DNA of 35,765 nt from an uncultured Roseburia sp. (GTDB taxonomy: Bacteria; Bacillota; Clostridia; Lachnospirales; Lachnospiraceae). A program made the position numbers and the translations under genes. Of the stretch, positions 15,710 through 23,526 are shown one piece after another (the stretch's first letter is position 1; every line of letters begins with the position of its first letter). The notes under the pieces are model-generated. The model worked only from the letters and a program-made list of their open reading frames with translations, ran no database searches and was not told the origin of the DNA. The DNA lies in assembly GCA_910584215.1 (NCBI GenBank), contig CAJTYI010000025.1, forward strand, positions 1-35,765. Direction: 5' to 3'.

Positions 15710-17632
15710 TTACAGCTTCTCCCAAACAGGGGTCAGAGAGTCCGCACCCCTGACGATGCCATCCCACTGATTACCGCTGGCGGTTCTCCAGTAACAGAAC
15801 TTATATCCCTCTTTCTGAGGTATGAGGTTGACCGTGCTGCCCTCTTTGATACAGTTGACATAAGAAGTACTGCTATATACCTCTTCAAACACGACCGGAT
15901 AATACATCTTTCCGTCCACCGGGTCTTTCCACGAAGCGTAAAACTCTCTGCCGGACACGACTCTGTCCGAAGCAAAATTCCACATGCGGGTGCTTCCCCT
16001 TAAGTACCAGCCTGCAAAAACCAACCCCTCAGGCGCCTGCGTTCCGTTCCACCCCGGGCTATTTATGCTCTCCGGTTTCGTGGCAGGCTCCGTCAGCAGG
16101 GAGCCGAGATATACATTGTTTTCCGCATACCACTGCTGCCACTGATACTGTACCTGTGCAGTCTGAGCGCCCGTCTGTGCATCCACGGTCGTCTGAGCAA
16201 TATAAGGCAGGTAATATACGACGTTAAACTTAAACCACGAACCGTCCCCCGGATTTTCTGTGTCGGAAGGTGTCTCCGTAGGCGGCGTCTGTGTATCCGA
16301 CGGCGCCTGCGTATCCGTCGTTGGCGGCTGCGGCGACGGTTCCTGGCTGTCAGACGGTACCGGCACACTCTCGGTCGCAGGTGTCTGCGTCGACGGCGTC
16401 TGGCTGTCATTCGTCACTGGCGCCTGGCTGTCGGCCGGCTTGTTATCGTCCGGGTTTTCCGTGCTGTTTGGCTTGTTGTCGCCCGGTTTTTCCGAATCCT
16501 TCGGCTTCTTATCGTCAGGCTTTTGTGAATCTTTCGGCTTGTTATCGCTCGGTTTTTCCGAATCCTTCGGCTTCTTGTCGCCCGGCTTTTCCGTGTTGGC
16601 AGGAGCTGCCGGCGGCTGCGGCGTATAGTTGTTACCATTACTGTTGTTATTTGTACTGCTGCTGCCTGTGTTCTCTGTGGACTGGCTGGAAACCGTCTTA
16701 TCGTCCCCGGAAGCCTTAGAAGCAGTCTTTGTGCCGACATTCGCGGATTTGCTCTTCTGAGAACTGCCTGTCGTCACAGTGGGCTGCTTTTTCTGCGAAT
16801 CGTTGGTCTCTGACGCTGTCTCTGACTCTGTTACTTTCTCTGTCCCCTCATCGACCGCGCTCTCTTTGTTCTCTTTGGTATTGGCAGCCACTTCGTTGGT
16901 TTCCTGCTCGGAAATCCCCGACAGCTTTGCCTCACCGGCATTAATATTTCTGCCCTCCGCAGATATTTTTTCCAGACGTTCTGCCACCAGACTGTCCATC
17001 ACCTCATCGGTAATCACACCGTGCTCCGTCAAAAACTGCGGGTTTTCCTTGTCTTCAAAGCTTGTATATTCTCCCTCGCCGTACAAGACCGGCTCCTGAC
17101 CGTCCAGTCCGACCGATACAGCGCCGTCGTAAACCAGCACGTCAATCGACTCCTCCGCGGCATTTTTGCGCACTTCAAAAACCGTGCCGCGCACAGACAT
17201 GGTCGCATTGGGTGTGTTTATATCGTAGGAACTTCCCTCCGACAAAGGATTTTGTATCTCGTTAAGTACACTGCCGCTCTCGAGTTCAATCGAGGTTTTA
17301 CCCGCGCTCTCGTCTCCTTCGGCCACTACCTGCATGGCTCCGTTTGCGCCGAGCATGACATATTTATCCTTATCCAACTGCAATACCGCATAGGACTGCT
17401 CGCCCGTCGTGACTTTGTCACCGGAAACCAGGTTCATATTGACTGCGGCCGCGACGCTCTCCCCGGCTTTGCGCTCCACGCCGACAATCCCTTCCATCTC
17501 TATCACTTTAATGGAACGATAAGCGTCTGCCCCGCGCCGAAACAATAGAAACAATAACACCGCCGCCATTGCAAGCACCGCTGCCACCGCAATAAAAATG
17601 AATTTTTTGTTCTTACTCTGACTCATCTTCAT
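15710..17632 (-). CDS. Membrane-anchored FecR-domain protein with Pro-rich repeats and InlB-like repeats
   Basis: A cell-surface protein of 640 aa. The short basic N-terminus and hydrophobic segment (about residues 9-31) act as an uncleaved anchor or signal. A FecR domain follows (about 45-195; LVSGDKVTTGEQSYAVLQLD, then TPNATMSVRGTVFEV, the family hallmark). Next is a long S/T/E/K/N-rich linker, and then five copies of an 11-residue unit of the KPGDKKPKDSE type (DNA 16424-16588) and more Pro/Thr-rich sequence. The C-terminus has two Listeria-Bacteroides/InlB B-repeat-like units (FAGWYLRGSTRMWNF...FYASWK and YKFCYWRTASG). AAGGAG lies six bases before the ATG at 17632, which is preferred to the ATG six codons earlier. 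It is the first gene of the operon with the CHASE2 cyclase. A sensory or scaffold role on the outer face of the membrane is inferred. Confidence 0.88.
   Translation of the reverse strand: MKMSQSKNKKFIFIAVAAVLAMAAVLLFLLFRRGADAYRSIKVIEMEGIVGVERKAGESVAAAVNMNLVSGDKVTTGEQSYAVLQLDKDKYVMLGANGAMQVVAEGDESAGKTSIELESGSVLNEIQNPLSEGSSYDINTPNATMSVRGTVFEVRKNAAEESIDVLVYDGAVSVGLDGQEPVLYGEGEYTSFEDKENPQFLTEHGVITDEVMDSLVAERLEKISAEGRNINAGEAKLSGISEQETNEVAANTKENKESAVDEGTEKVTESETASETNDSQKKQPTVTTGSSQKSKSANVGTKTASKASGDDKTVSSQSTENTGSSSTNNNSNGNNYTPQPPAAPANTEKPGDKKPKDSEKPSDNKPKDSQKPDDKKPKDSEKPGDNKPNSTENPDDNKPADSQAPVTNDSQTPSTQTPATESVPVPSDSQEPSPQPPTTDTQAPSDTQTPPTETPSDTENPGDGSWFKFNVVYYLPYIAQTTVDAQTGAQTAQVQYQWQQWYAENNVYLGSLLTEPATKPESINSPGWNGTQAPEGLVFAGWYLRGSTRMWNFASDRVVSGREFYASWKDPVDGKMYYPVVFEEVYSSTSYVNCIKEGSTVNLIPQKEGYKFCYWRTASGNQWDGIVRGADSLTPVWEKL
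16424..16588 (-). repeat. Five tandem 33-bp repeats inside the FecR-protein gene
   Basis: Five degenerate units encode KPGDKKPKDSE, KPSDNKPKDSQ, KPDDKKPKDSE, KPGDNKPNSTE and NPDDNKPADSQ. Such in-frame tandem units can change in number by slippage, altering the wall-spanning length of the protein. Confidence 0.85.
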
Positions 17633-17689
17633 GTAACGCTCCTTTTTCATAGATTTTATAATATCCTCAAATTACCATACTTTTGGATA

Positions 17690-17718
17690 ATTATAACACA
17701 GTTCATGAAAAAGGTCTA
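17690..17718 (-). promoter_or_regulatory. Promoter of the FecR-CHASE2-HD-GYP operon
   Basis: Minus strand: TAGACC, a 17-base spacer ending TGT (extended -10), then a perfect TATAAT. The predicted start is near 17683, about 50 nt before the ATG at 17632. Confidence 0.72.
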
Positions 17719-17806
17719 CTGATAATCGCAATCTGTTTATAGCAAATGTTTCTCCTGTTGAAAGACCATCTTAGTATTGCAATCGCGATCCGGCGTATTT
17801 AAAATT

Positions 17807-17935
17807 TTATTTATTACCATCGTGTTCCAGCATATTCTCTATAAATATCCCGTATCCTTTTGTGCTGTCTGAGACAAAGACATGCGTCACCGCGCCGATG
17901 ATTTTTCCGTCTTGTATAATGGGACTGCCGCTCAC
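17807..17935 (-). pseudogene. spoIVB: 3' fragment of spoIVB (SpoIVB peptidase, S55 family)
   Basis: On the minus strand the frame ending in TAA at 17809-17807 reads VSGSPIIQDGKIIGAVTHV, then FVSDSTKGYGIFIENMLEH, then DGNK. This is the C-terminus of SpoIVB, the forespore-made serine protease that signals sigma-K activation in the mother cell. In Bacillus SpoIVB this region reads GMSGSPIIQNGK, then the same GAVTHVFV motif; the catalytic serine is in SGSP. Upstream of the SGSP codons the similarity stops at once: the codons there read CPYIDTAV instead of the conserved GGIVQGM. After 29 further bases comes the stop of a serine recombinase gene. The N-terminal membrane segment, the PDZ domain and the catalytic histidine and aspartate are absent. 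No start codon or ribosome site precedes the fragment, so it is probably not expressed as protein. The native neighbour order spoIVB-spo0A supports the identification. Confidence 0.85.
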
Positions 17936-17964
17936 GGCTGTGTCAATATAGGGACAACTTTTTC

Positions 17965-19572
17965 TTATTTTTCTTTCCCCTTGATACTGCTGTCAAAGGG
18001 TATTGTCCCGTCTATCTCATCACAGAAATTCCACTCTATGCGCAAAGAGCCTCCGGGATAGATGATGATTTTCTTCACCAGTTCCCTCATCAACCCCGGG
18101 GTCAGCTCAGCAATCTCCCGGTATTCCATGACTTTGCATCCGGCGTCCGCCTGCGCGGTATTACTTTTTGTGACAAGAGCCAGCTCCTTTTGCTCACGTT
18201 CCGCCTGAAGGAGTTCTTCGCCGAGCGTTTCCTCCTGTGCCGCAGCTTCCTGCTTTTTTACCAGAAATGCATCTTTTGTGAGCTGTCCGCTGACATACGA
18301 CTCATAATACTGCATTTTTGATGCCTGTATCTTCTCCATCTGCCTGCGCAGAGTCTGGCACTGTGTCCGCAGTATCTGCTCTTTTGTTTTCGCCAAATGG
18401 CTCTCCCTCTTTATCTTTTTCATTTTTGCATCCAGCAGTTTACAGCGCATATTAATCTCACGAAGTACGATCTCTGTCAGCAGGTCTTCCCGAAAACGAA
18501 CCTTTGCACATTCGGCGCCGGGATGGTATCTGTGCATGACACACATCCAGTTTTTGTTTTGTGGCTTGCCTTTTGTGAGACGGTTCCCGCAGCAGCCGCA
18601 CACCAAAAAAGAGGTAAACGGATTGGGCGGCGCACAAGATCTGGATTTCTTTTTCGCCCGCACCACCAGTTTGGCTTTATAGAACATTTCACGGGTGATA
18701 AGCGCCTCATGGGTATCGGGAATTACCTGCCATAATTCTTCCGGTATCTGCTTAACCCTGTCACTGCCGACACGGATTACATGCGATTTAAAGGGCACCG
18801 TGTCCCCCGTATAGATGCGGTTGGCTAATATGTTGCGGACTGACTCAAAAGTCCAGACCGCCCTCGTCTTATAGTTTCCTCTCACCGCCGCCAGATAGAC
18901 CGACGGCGTCATAACCTTTTGTTCGTTGAGCTTTCTGGCAATCTGCGTAATCGTTTTGCCTTCGGCTGCCCAGGCAAAGATTGCCCGCACGATCACAGCC
19001 GCTTCTTCGTCGACCACGATCGTATTCTTTTTGGCTCCTTTTTTATAGCCGTAGGGCGCCGTTCCGTACACATATTCTCCATTCATTTTTTTTAAATCCA
19101 CGGAACTTTTGATCTTTTGCGAGAGATCTTTGCTGTACATCTGATTTAGCAGATTCTTGACCGCCAGTTCCAAGCCCCCGGTATTTTCCCCCATCCGCAC
19201 GCTGTCAAATTGGTCTTGAATAGAGATAAAGCGCACGTCATAGACGGGAAATACAAATTCGATATAATGGCCGGCCTCCAGATAATTGCGGGCAAATCTC
19301 GACAGATCGCGCACAATGATCGTCCGCACCCCTCCTTCTTCCACCAGGCGCAGCAGACGCTTCATCCCTGGCCGGTTCATACTGGTACCGCTGTACCCGT
19401 CGTCCACGATTTCCTCAAAATCTTCATCCCCAAAGCCGTGTTCCTGCAAATACCGTCTGATACATTCCCTCTGGGAAGTGATACTGCAGCTCTCCTCAAT
19501 GGCCCCCTGCTCGCTGTCGCCGTCCTCCTTGGAAAGCCGCAGATAATAAATATCCCGTTTAGAAACTGACAT
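17965..19572 (-). CDS. Large serine recombinase 1 (third gene of the tandem set)
   Basis: A site-specific DNA recombinase of 535 aa. The N-terminal resolvase/invertase catalytic domain (about 5-160) has nucleophile S30 in CSITSQ, with the RLSKEDGD, DDGYSGTSMNRPG and VRDLSRFAR motifs. A recombinase domain (about 180-290) is followed by a zinc ribbon (VCGCCGNRL, with cysteines downstream at MCVMHRYHPGAEC) and a C-terminal coiled coil. The class includes SpoIVCA, phage integrases, TndX and Ccr proteins, which integrate or excise large elements. The ATG at 19572 follows GAGG at nine bases and overlaps the preceding recombinase by 14 bp, so translation is probably coupled. Its stop is only 29 bp from the severed spoIVB sequence, marking this as the end of the element. 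All catalytic residues look intact. Confidence 0.93.
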   Translation of the reverse strand: MSVSKRDIYYLRLSKEDGDSEQGAIEESCSITSQRECIRRYLQEHGFGDEDFEEIVDDGYSGTSMNRPGMKRLLRLVEEGGVRTIIVRDLSRFARNYLEAGHYIEFVFPVYDVRFISIQDQFDSVRMGENTGGLELAVKNLLNQMYSKDLSQKIKSSVDLKKMNGEYVYGTAPYGYKKGAKKNTIVVDEEAAVIVRAIFAWAAEGKTITQIARKLNEQKVMTPSVYLAAVRGNYKTRAVWTFESVRNILANRIYTGDTVPFKSHVIRVGSDRVKQIPEELWQVIPDTHEALITREMFYKAKLVVRAKKKSRSCAPPNPFTSFLVCGCCGNRLTKGKPQNKNWMCVMHRYHPGAECAKVRFREDLLTEIVLREINMRCKLLDAKMKKIKRESHLAKTKEQILRTQCQTLRRQMEKIQASKMQYYESYVSGQLTKDAFLVKKQEAAAQEETLGEELLQAEREQKELALVTKSNTAQADAGCKVMEYREIAELTPGLMRELVKKIIIYPGGSLRIEWNFCDEIDGTIPFDSSIKGKEK

Positions 19573-21313
19573 CTTGGTTCGCCTCGATTCGTTCAAGATA
19601 TTCCGATATTGGCCGATACGGATCGTCATAATTGAGCATGATCCGTATCCCGCGGTCTTTGGAAATCTCAATCCGCTCCACCAGCAATTCCAAAAGCCCT
19701 CGATCAATAGTCGGAAGCTTCTGGTACCGTTTGACCGCGTCGAGCCATTTACGGGTGACGCTGAGCGCGGCATCTTTCGCCCTCAAATCAGACAGCGCCC
19801 TCGTTTCCTCCTGTAACAGCTCATCATATTTTTTTGCATACTGCCCTTTCATATATTCATACTCTTTGCGGTCAATGACTCTTTGCGCAAGGTCCGTCAA
19901 AAGCTGCTCCATCCTGGATTCCATATGCTTTCGCTTTGTGGAAACACTGGCATAGCGACTCTTTGCCTCACTCTGGTAAAGAACCGCCCCCGGATAACCA
20001 TCAAGGCTCCCTGCAAGCTGCCCGATCTCTACCGCTGCCATCACCTGCTGGTTTAGCGTGTCCGTCAATGCCTGCATCAATGTTTCCTGCCTGATAGAAT
20101 GGCTGACACAGCGCGCATGGGCCGAATACCGGTACCCGTTACAATCATAGTAGATGCGGCTTGGCGTCTTCGCGCCCGGCCTGGCACAGCCTTTTGCGGC
20201 GCTCATGGGGCTATTGCAATCCGCACAAAACACCATGCCGCGCAGCAAGTCCCGGTAATCCTCACCGCACGCTGTCCTTCGTTTATAGTTGTCTCTGCGC
20301 TGCGATTCCTCCCGGTTGACCTGCTGCACCTTTTCATACAATGCAACCGCTACAATGGGTGGATGCGCCCGTTCAATCACACTCCACTCTTCCTCACTCC
20401 GCTTCTTTTTCTCCTGACCGACTTTATCGCGTTTTAGTTTGCCATGTACCCGGTTTCCGATATAAACCTGGTCAGAACAGATTTTGCGGATGGTCCCGCG
20501 CACCCAGATTGCATTTTCATACGCTTTTGCTTTCGTTGCTCCCCGCAAGGACTTAAGCCTGCCCGGTGAAGGGATTTTCTGTTCGTTTAACCGGCGGGCA
20601 ATGGCATGAAAACTCGCTCCATCGGCTCTTTGTTCATATATCTGCTTAACCACCGCGGCCGCCTCCCCATCTATATCGTACGTCATGCGCTGTGGATTTC
20701 TAATGTACCCGTAAGGGACACTGCCTGCCGCCGGGAGGAACTCGCCGTCCGCCATTTTTGCCGATATGCTGGAGCGTATCTTATGAGAGATATCTTTTAC
20801 ATAGTAGTCATTCATAACCATCTTTAAAGGCATTGTCAGCGCGGAGGCGTCTGCATTTTCGTCCGCGCTGTCATAGCTGTCGTTAATACAGATCAGCCTG
20901 ACCCCCATTTCCGGCAATGTCCGCTCCACTAATTCACTGGTCTTTACAAAATGACGCCCCAGCCGGGAAATATCCTTGACGATCACACAGTTGATTCGTC
21001 CGCTCTTTAAGTCGTGAAACATCCGCATAAATCCGGGACGCTCATAGTTCATTCCAGTGTATCCGTTATCATAATAAGTGTCGACTAACTTAATTTCGGG
21101 ATGTTCCTCTAAATGGTGCAGGGTAATTTTCTGTTGATTGCCGATCGAATTTTGTTCTATATCATCCCCGTCCTCGACAGAAAGGCGCCCATATTCACCG
21201 GCAAGTATCGGTGTCTCCTCTTTCTTGCCGAAGGGCGCAAAGGGATAACCCAAACGTGTTTCCCCCTCCAAAACAGCTTCTTTTAAGTCCTTTGCTCTGC
21301 TCTTTCGTGCCAT
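19559..21313 (-). CDS. Large serine recombinase 2 (middle gene of the tandem set)
   Basis: A 584-aa large serine recombinase with an N-terminal extension of about 35 residues before the catalytic domain. The nucleophile is S56 in NSIGNQ. Other resolvase motifs are GRLSVEDGDD, DNGYTGMNYERPG and VKDISRLGRHFVKT. A recombinase domain follows near residues 200-310, with a zinc ribbon (FCADCNSPM, then YDCNGYRYSAHARC) and a coiled-coil tail. GGAGGT lies just upstream, and the ATG directly follows the stop of the preceding recombinase (TAGATG), so the genes are translationally coupled. It is clearly related to, but not a copy of, the flanking two recombinases, which suggests a functional set rather than a recent duplication. 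Confidence 0.93.
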   Translation of the reverse strand: MARKSRAKDLKEAVLEGETRLGYPFAPFGKKEETPILAGEYGRLSVEDGDDIEQNSIGNQQKITLHHLEEHPEIKLVDTYYDNGYTGMNYERPGFMRMFHDLKSGRINCVIVKDISRLGRHFVKTSELVERTLPEMGVRLICINDSYDSADENADASALTMPLKMVMNDYYVKDISHKIRSSISAKMADGEFLPAAGSVPYGYIRNPQRMTYDIDGEAAAVVKQIYEQRADGASFHAIARRLNEQKIPSPGRLKSLRGATKAKAYENAIWVRGTIRKICSDQVYIGNRVHGKLKRDKVGQEKKKRSEEEWSVIERAHPPIVAVALYEKVQQVNREESQRRDNYKRRTACGEDYRDLLRGMVFCADCNSPMSAAKGCARPGAKTPSRIYYDCNGYRYSAHARCVSHSIRQETLMQALTDTLNQQVMAAVEIGQLAGSLDGYPGAVLYQSEAKSRYASVSTKRKHMESRMEQLLTDLAQRVIDRKEYEYMKGQYAKKYDELLQEETRALSDLRAKDAALSVTRKWLDAVKRYQKLPTIDRGLLELLVERIEISKDRGIRIMLNYDDPYRPISEYLERIEANQDVSF

Positions 21314-22981
21314 CTAGCCCACCTCCGTTGCCTTTTCCTGCAAAATCTCCTGATATGCGGCGATTTCGTTGCGATAGTTAAACTCAATGCGAACACGCTT
21401 GTCCTGGTATACATAGATACGATCAATTAAGGTCACAACGGCCTCACGGGTTAGTTCCCCAATCCCCTGAAACTTTATAAACTCCATAATCCAGTTATTG
21501 TCTGCTGCGCTGCCCGACGAAATTTCTGCCCGCTTTAGCAAAAGCTTACGGATTGCCTGTTCCGTCTCTTCGATCTGCTTCGTATACTTCATACGCATCG
21601 TTTGATACTCACCCCTGTCGATGATACCTTCACATAACGCTTCATACAGTTTCATGCGAAATTCCTTGTCTCTGTCCAAATCCTGTTCTTTCTTCGCAAT
21701 CATAACATCCATACGTCCTTGGCGAATCTGGTTTATGTGGTTCAAACCGATATCGGAAGCAAGTTTGTTTAACTCTACCATCGTACGAATTTGATTGGAT
21801 ATGGCATGTAAAATCGTTTCCTCCAGTTTTTTTTGCTCAAAACTGTGACTGCTGCACCCCTTTCCTTTTTTGTAAGTCGCACATACATAATAACAGTGTT
21901 TGCGCTCCCCCCTTGTCACAGTTCTGCGCAGTAATGAGCGTCCACAATCCGGGCAGAATAATACCCCGGCCAACGGCAACAGAAGTTCTTTCTGCGGCGG
22001 CCGTCTGGTGTCGCGCTCCATCATCTTTTGCACGACCGAAAAGATCAGCGGATCTATAATGGCCGGATGGTTATTCGCAACTACAACCCAGTCATCCTCG
22101 CTGCGCACACGCATTTTTTTGATTTTATAGTTCGGCGTTCCGCGTTTTCCCTGAATTAAGGTTCCGATATAAAGGGGATTTGTCAAAATACGGTTCAGCG
22201 TCACAACGCTCCATTTCGGCTGTGCCGCTGTCTGAAATCCGGTTTTGTAGTTCATGCCAAGGCTTTTTTTATACTCTGACGGCGGCAGTACCTGTTCACG
22301 GTTCAAATAATCCGCAATCATATTTTGACTGTATCCCTTGACTTTCAACGAAAAAATGCCCCGCACAACTTCAGCTGCATACTCATCGACTATAAGCTTA
22401 TGCTTATCATCAGGAGATTTGCAGTACCCGTAGCTTGCGAAAGCACCCAAAAACTCCCCGTTACCGCGCTGAATCCGAAACTGGTTTCGCAGTTTTTTGG
22501 ATAATTCGCGGCAGTAGGACTCGTTCATGATGTTTTTAATGGGAATGATGAGATCATCGCCCGCTGCGCTGCGTTCACTGTCAACATCATCGTTGATGGC
22601 GATAAAACGCACGCCAAAAGACGGGAATATCATCTCAAGATATTTTCCCGTCTCAATATACTCTCTCCCCAGTCTGGACAAGTCTTTGACGATGACACAA
22701 TTAATACTTCCCGACTGAACCTTTTTAAGAACAGAACGAAAACCGGGACGATCAAAGTTCGTTCCGGAATAACCGTCATCATATGCCTCGTCCACCAGCG
22801 TAATTCCCGGATGATTCTTAAGATACGCATGGACCAGTTTACGCTGGTTTAAAATACTGTCACTGATTTTGCCGTCGCAATCGCTGCTTCTATCTTCATT
22901 TTTGTCGTCCTTAGACAAGCGATAGTACGCCATTGCCCTGTATTTTTCCAGGTCAGGAACCTGTTTGTCGATAACAGCCAT
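21314..22981 (-). CDS. Large serine recombinase 3 (first gene of the tandem set)
   Basis: A 555-aa large serine recombinase. The nucleophile is S42 in DSILNQ; YYRLSKDDKNED, DDGYSGTNFDRPG and VKDLSRLGREYIETG complete the resolvase domain. A recombinase domain (about 175-290), a zinc ribbon (FCPDCGRSL, then CYYVCATYKKGKGC) and a coiled coil follow. A start ten codons earlier is open, but the ATG at 22981 lies seven bases after a full AAGGAGG and is preferred. It is the first gene of the three-recombinase operon, driven by a near-consensus promoter (23097-23125) and preceded by a leader with two hairpins and a possible 11-codon peptide. DNA target and direction (integration or excision) cannot be read from the protein. 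Confidence 0.93.
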   Translation of the reverse strand: MAVIDKQVPDLEKYRAMAYYRLSKDDKNEDRSSDCDGKISDSILNQRKLVHAYLKNHPGITLVDEAYDDGYSGTNFDRPGFRSVLKKVQSGSINCVIVKDLSRLGREYIETGKYLEMIFPSFGVRFIAINDDVDSERSAAGDDLIIPIKNIMNESYCRELSKKLRNQFRIQRGNGEFLGAFASYGYCKSPDDKHKLIVDEYAAEVVRGIFSLKVKGYSQNMIADYLNREQVLPPSEYKKSLGMNYKTGFQTAAQPKWSVVTLNRILTNPLYIGTLIQGKRGTPNYKIKKMRVRSEDDWVVVANNHPAIIDPLIFSVVQKMMERDTRRPPQKELLLPLAGVLFCPDCGRSLLRRTVTRGERKHCYYVCATYKKGKGCSSHSFEQKKLEETILHAISNQIRTMVELNKLASDIGLNHINQIRQGRMDVMIAKKEQDLDRDKEFRMKLYEALCEGIIDRGEYQTMRMKYTKQIEETEQAIRKLLLKRAEISSGSAADNNWIMEFIKFQGIGELTREAVVTLIDRIYVYQDKRVRIEFNYRNEIAAYQEILQEKATEVG

Positions 22982-23033
22982 AACAAACCTCCTTGCATGT
23001 TTTGCGGACATTTGTTTCCGGCAGTTCTCCCCG

Positions 23034-23096
23034 ATGGCTGACTAAGCCATTTCATTGACCATGTGGGATACTGGCATAGCAGAACCCTTCTGCTAT
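23034..23096 (-). promoter_or_regulatory. Leader of the recombinase operon: two inverted repeats
   Basis: A perfect 9-bp inverted repeat with a 3-base loop (23076-23096) abuts the -10 element and covers the likely transcription start. A second, 6-bp repeat with a 5-base loop lies at 23034-23050 (ATGGCT/AGCCAT). The first could be a repressor operator or an RNA hairpin; the second overlaps the stop of the small leader frame at 23042-23077. Confidence 0.55.
23042..23077 (-). CDS. Possible 11-aa leader peptide before the recombinases
   Basis: An ATG at 23077 preceded by AAGGG at seven to eight bases opens a frame reading MPVSHMVNEMA and stopping at TAG. It begins shortly after the predicted transcription start. 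Its ribosome site lies inside the first hairpin and its stop inside the second, the geometry expected of a translational attenuator, although this may be coincidence. Confidence 0.3.
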   Translation of the reverse strand: MPVSHMVNEMA

Positions 23097-23125
23097 ATTA
23101 TGTTTCGTATTTCCTGTCTTGTCAA
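23097..23125 (-). promoter_or_regulatory. Strong promoter of the three-recombinase operon
   Basis: Minus strand: perfect TTGACA, a 17-base spacer, then CATAAT. It begins 14 bp past the stop of the small gene at 23140. The predicted start is near 23090. Confidence 0.78.
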
Positions 23126-23139
23126 TAGAGCCTTGCCAG

Positions 23140-23388
23140 TTACCGCAAATTGCCAAAATCCTCATCTATACTGCCCGCATATGCCGCCAAACGTTCCTGT
23201 AAGCTTACCCCGTTGTCTGCGTATCCGATTTCTACCACAACCCCGTCATCCAGGTAACAATACGGGTTTCCGATTTGTTCAACATAGGCTTTCATACGCT
23301 CCTCACAGGGCTTGGATGTGTCGATAACAACATCGCGTATATCTTTTAAAAGGGAGCGGTCCACGGCCTTGGCAGTCGCATATTCCAT
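23140..23388 (-). CDS. Small mobile-element protein, DUF6870-like
   Basis: An 82-aa protein beginning MEYATAKAVDRSLLKDIRDV. The central part, TSKPCEERMKAYVEQIGNPY followed by CYLDDGVVVEIGYAD, resembles small DUF6870-type proteins that I associate with conjugative and mobile elements of Clostridia. The family name is from memory and unconfirmed. It has no membrane segment. The GGAGG upstream is about 15 bases from the ATG, which is long, and an in-frame stop lies between them, so the ATG is the only sensible start or translation is weak. It lies just upstream of the recombinase promoter on the same strand and probably belongs to the same element. Function unknown. Confidence 0.68.
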   Translation of the reverse strand: MEYATAKAVDRSLLKDIRDVVIDTSKPCEERMKAYVEQIGNPYCYLDDGVVVEIGYADNGVSLQERLAAYAGSIDEDFGNLR

Positions 23389-23526
23389 AAAATTTTAATA
23401 TATCCTCCATATCATCGTCTCAAATAGCTGGTTGATTTCGTCAGTCATCAAACTGATTTTTTAACCGGAACTGCTTTCTATTCTGCTTGCATTATTGCCA
23501 AACGATTCCATTTTTATGCAGCGCTC

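Noticed and set aside
16260..16719. Long plus-strand frames opposite the FecR-protein gene
   Set aside because: They are low-complexity mirror images (Gly/Ser/Phe or Pro/Cys repeats) of the Pro/Lys/Asp repeat region and have no ribosome site.
23481..23520. A minus-strand GGAATCGTT reading GIV, like the GGIVQGM of SpoIVB, as a possible right-hand att half-site
   Set aside because: Only three residues match. The frame is stopped shortly before and after, and the preceding codons do not resemble SpoIVB.
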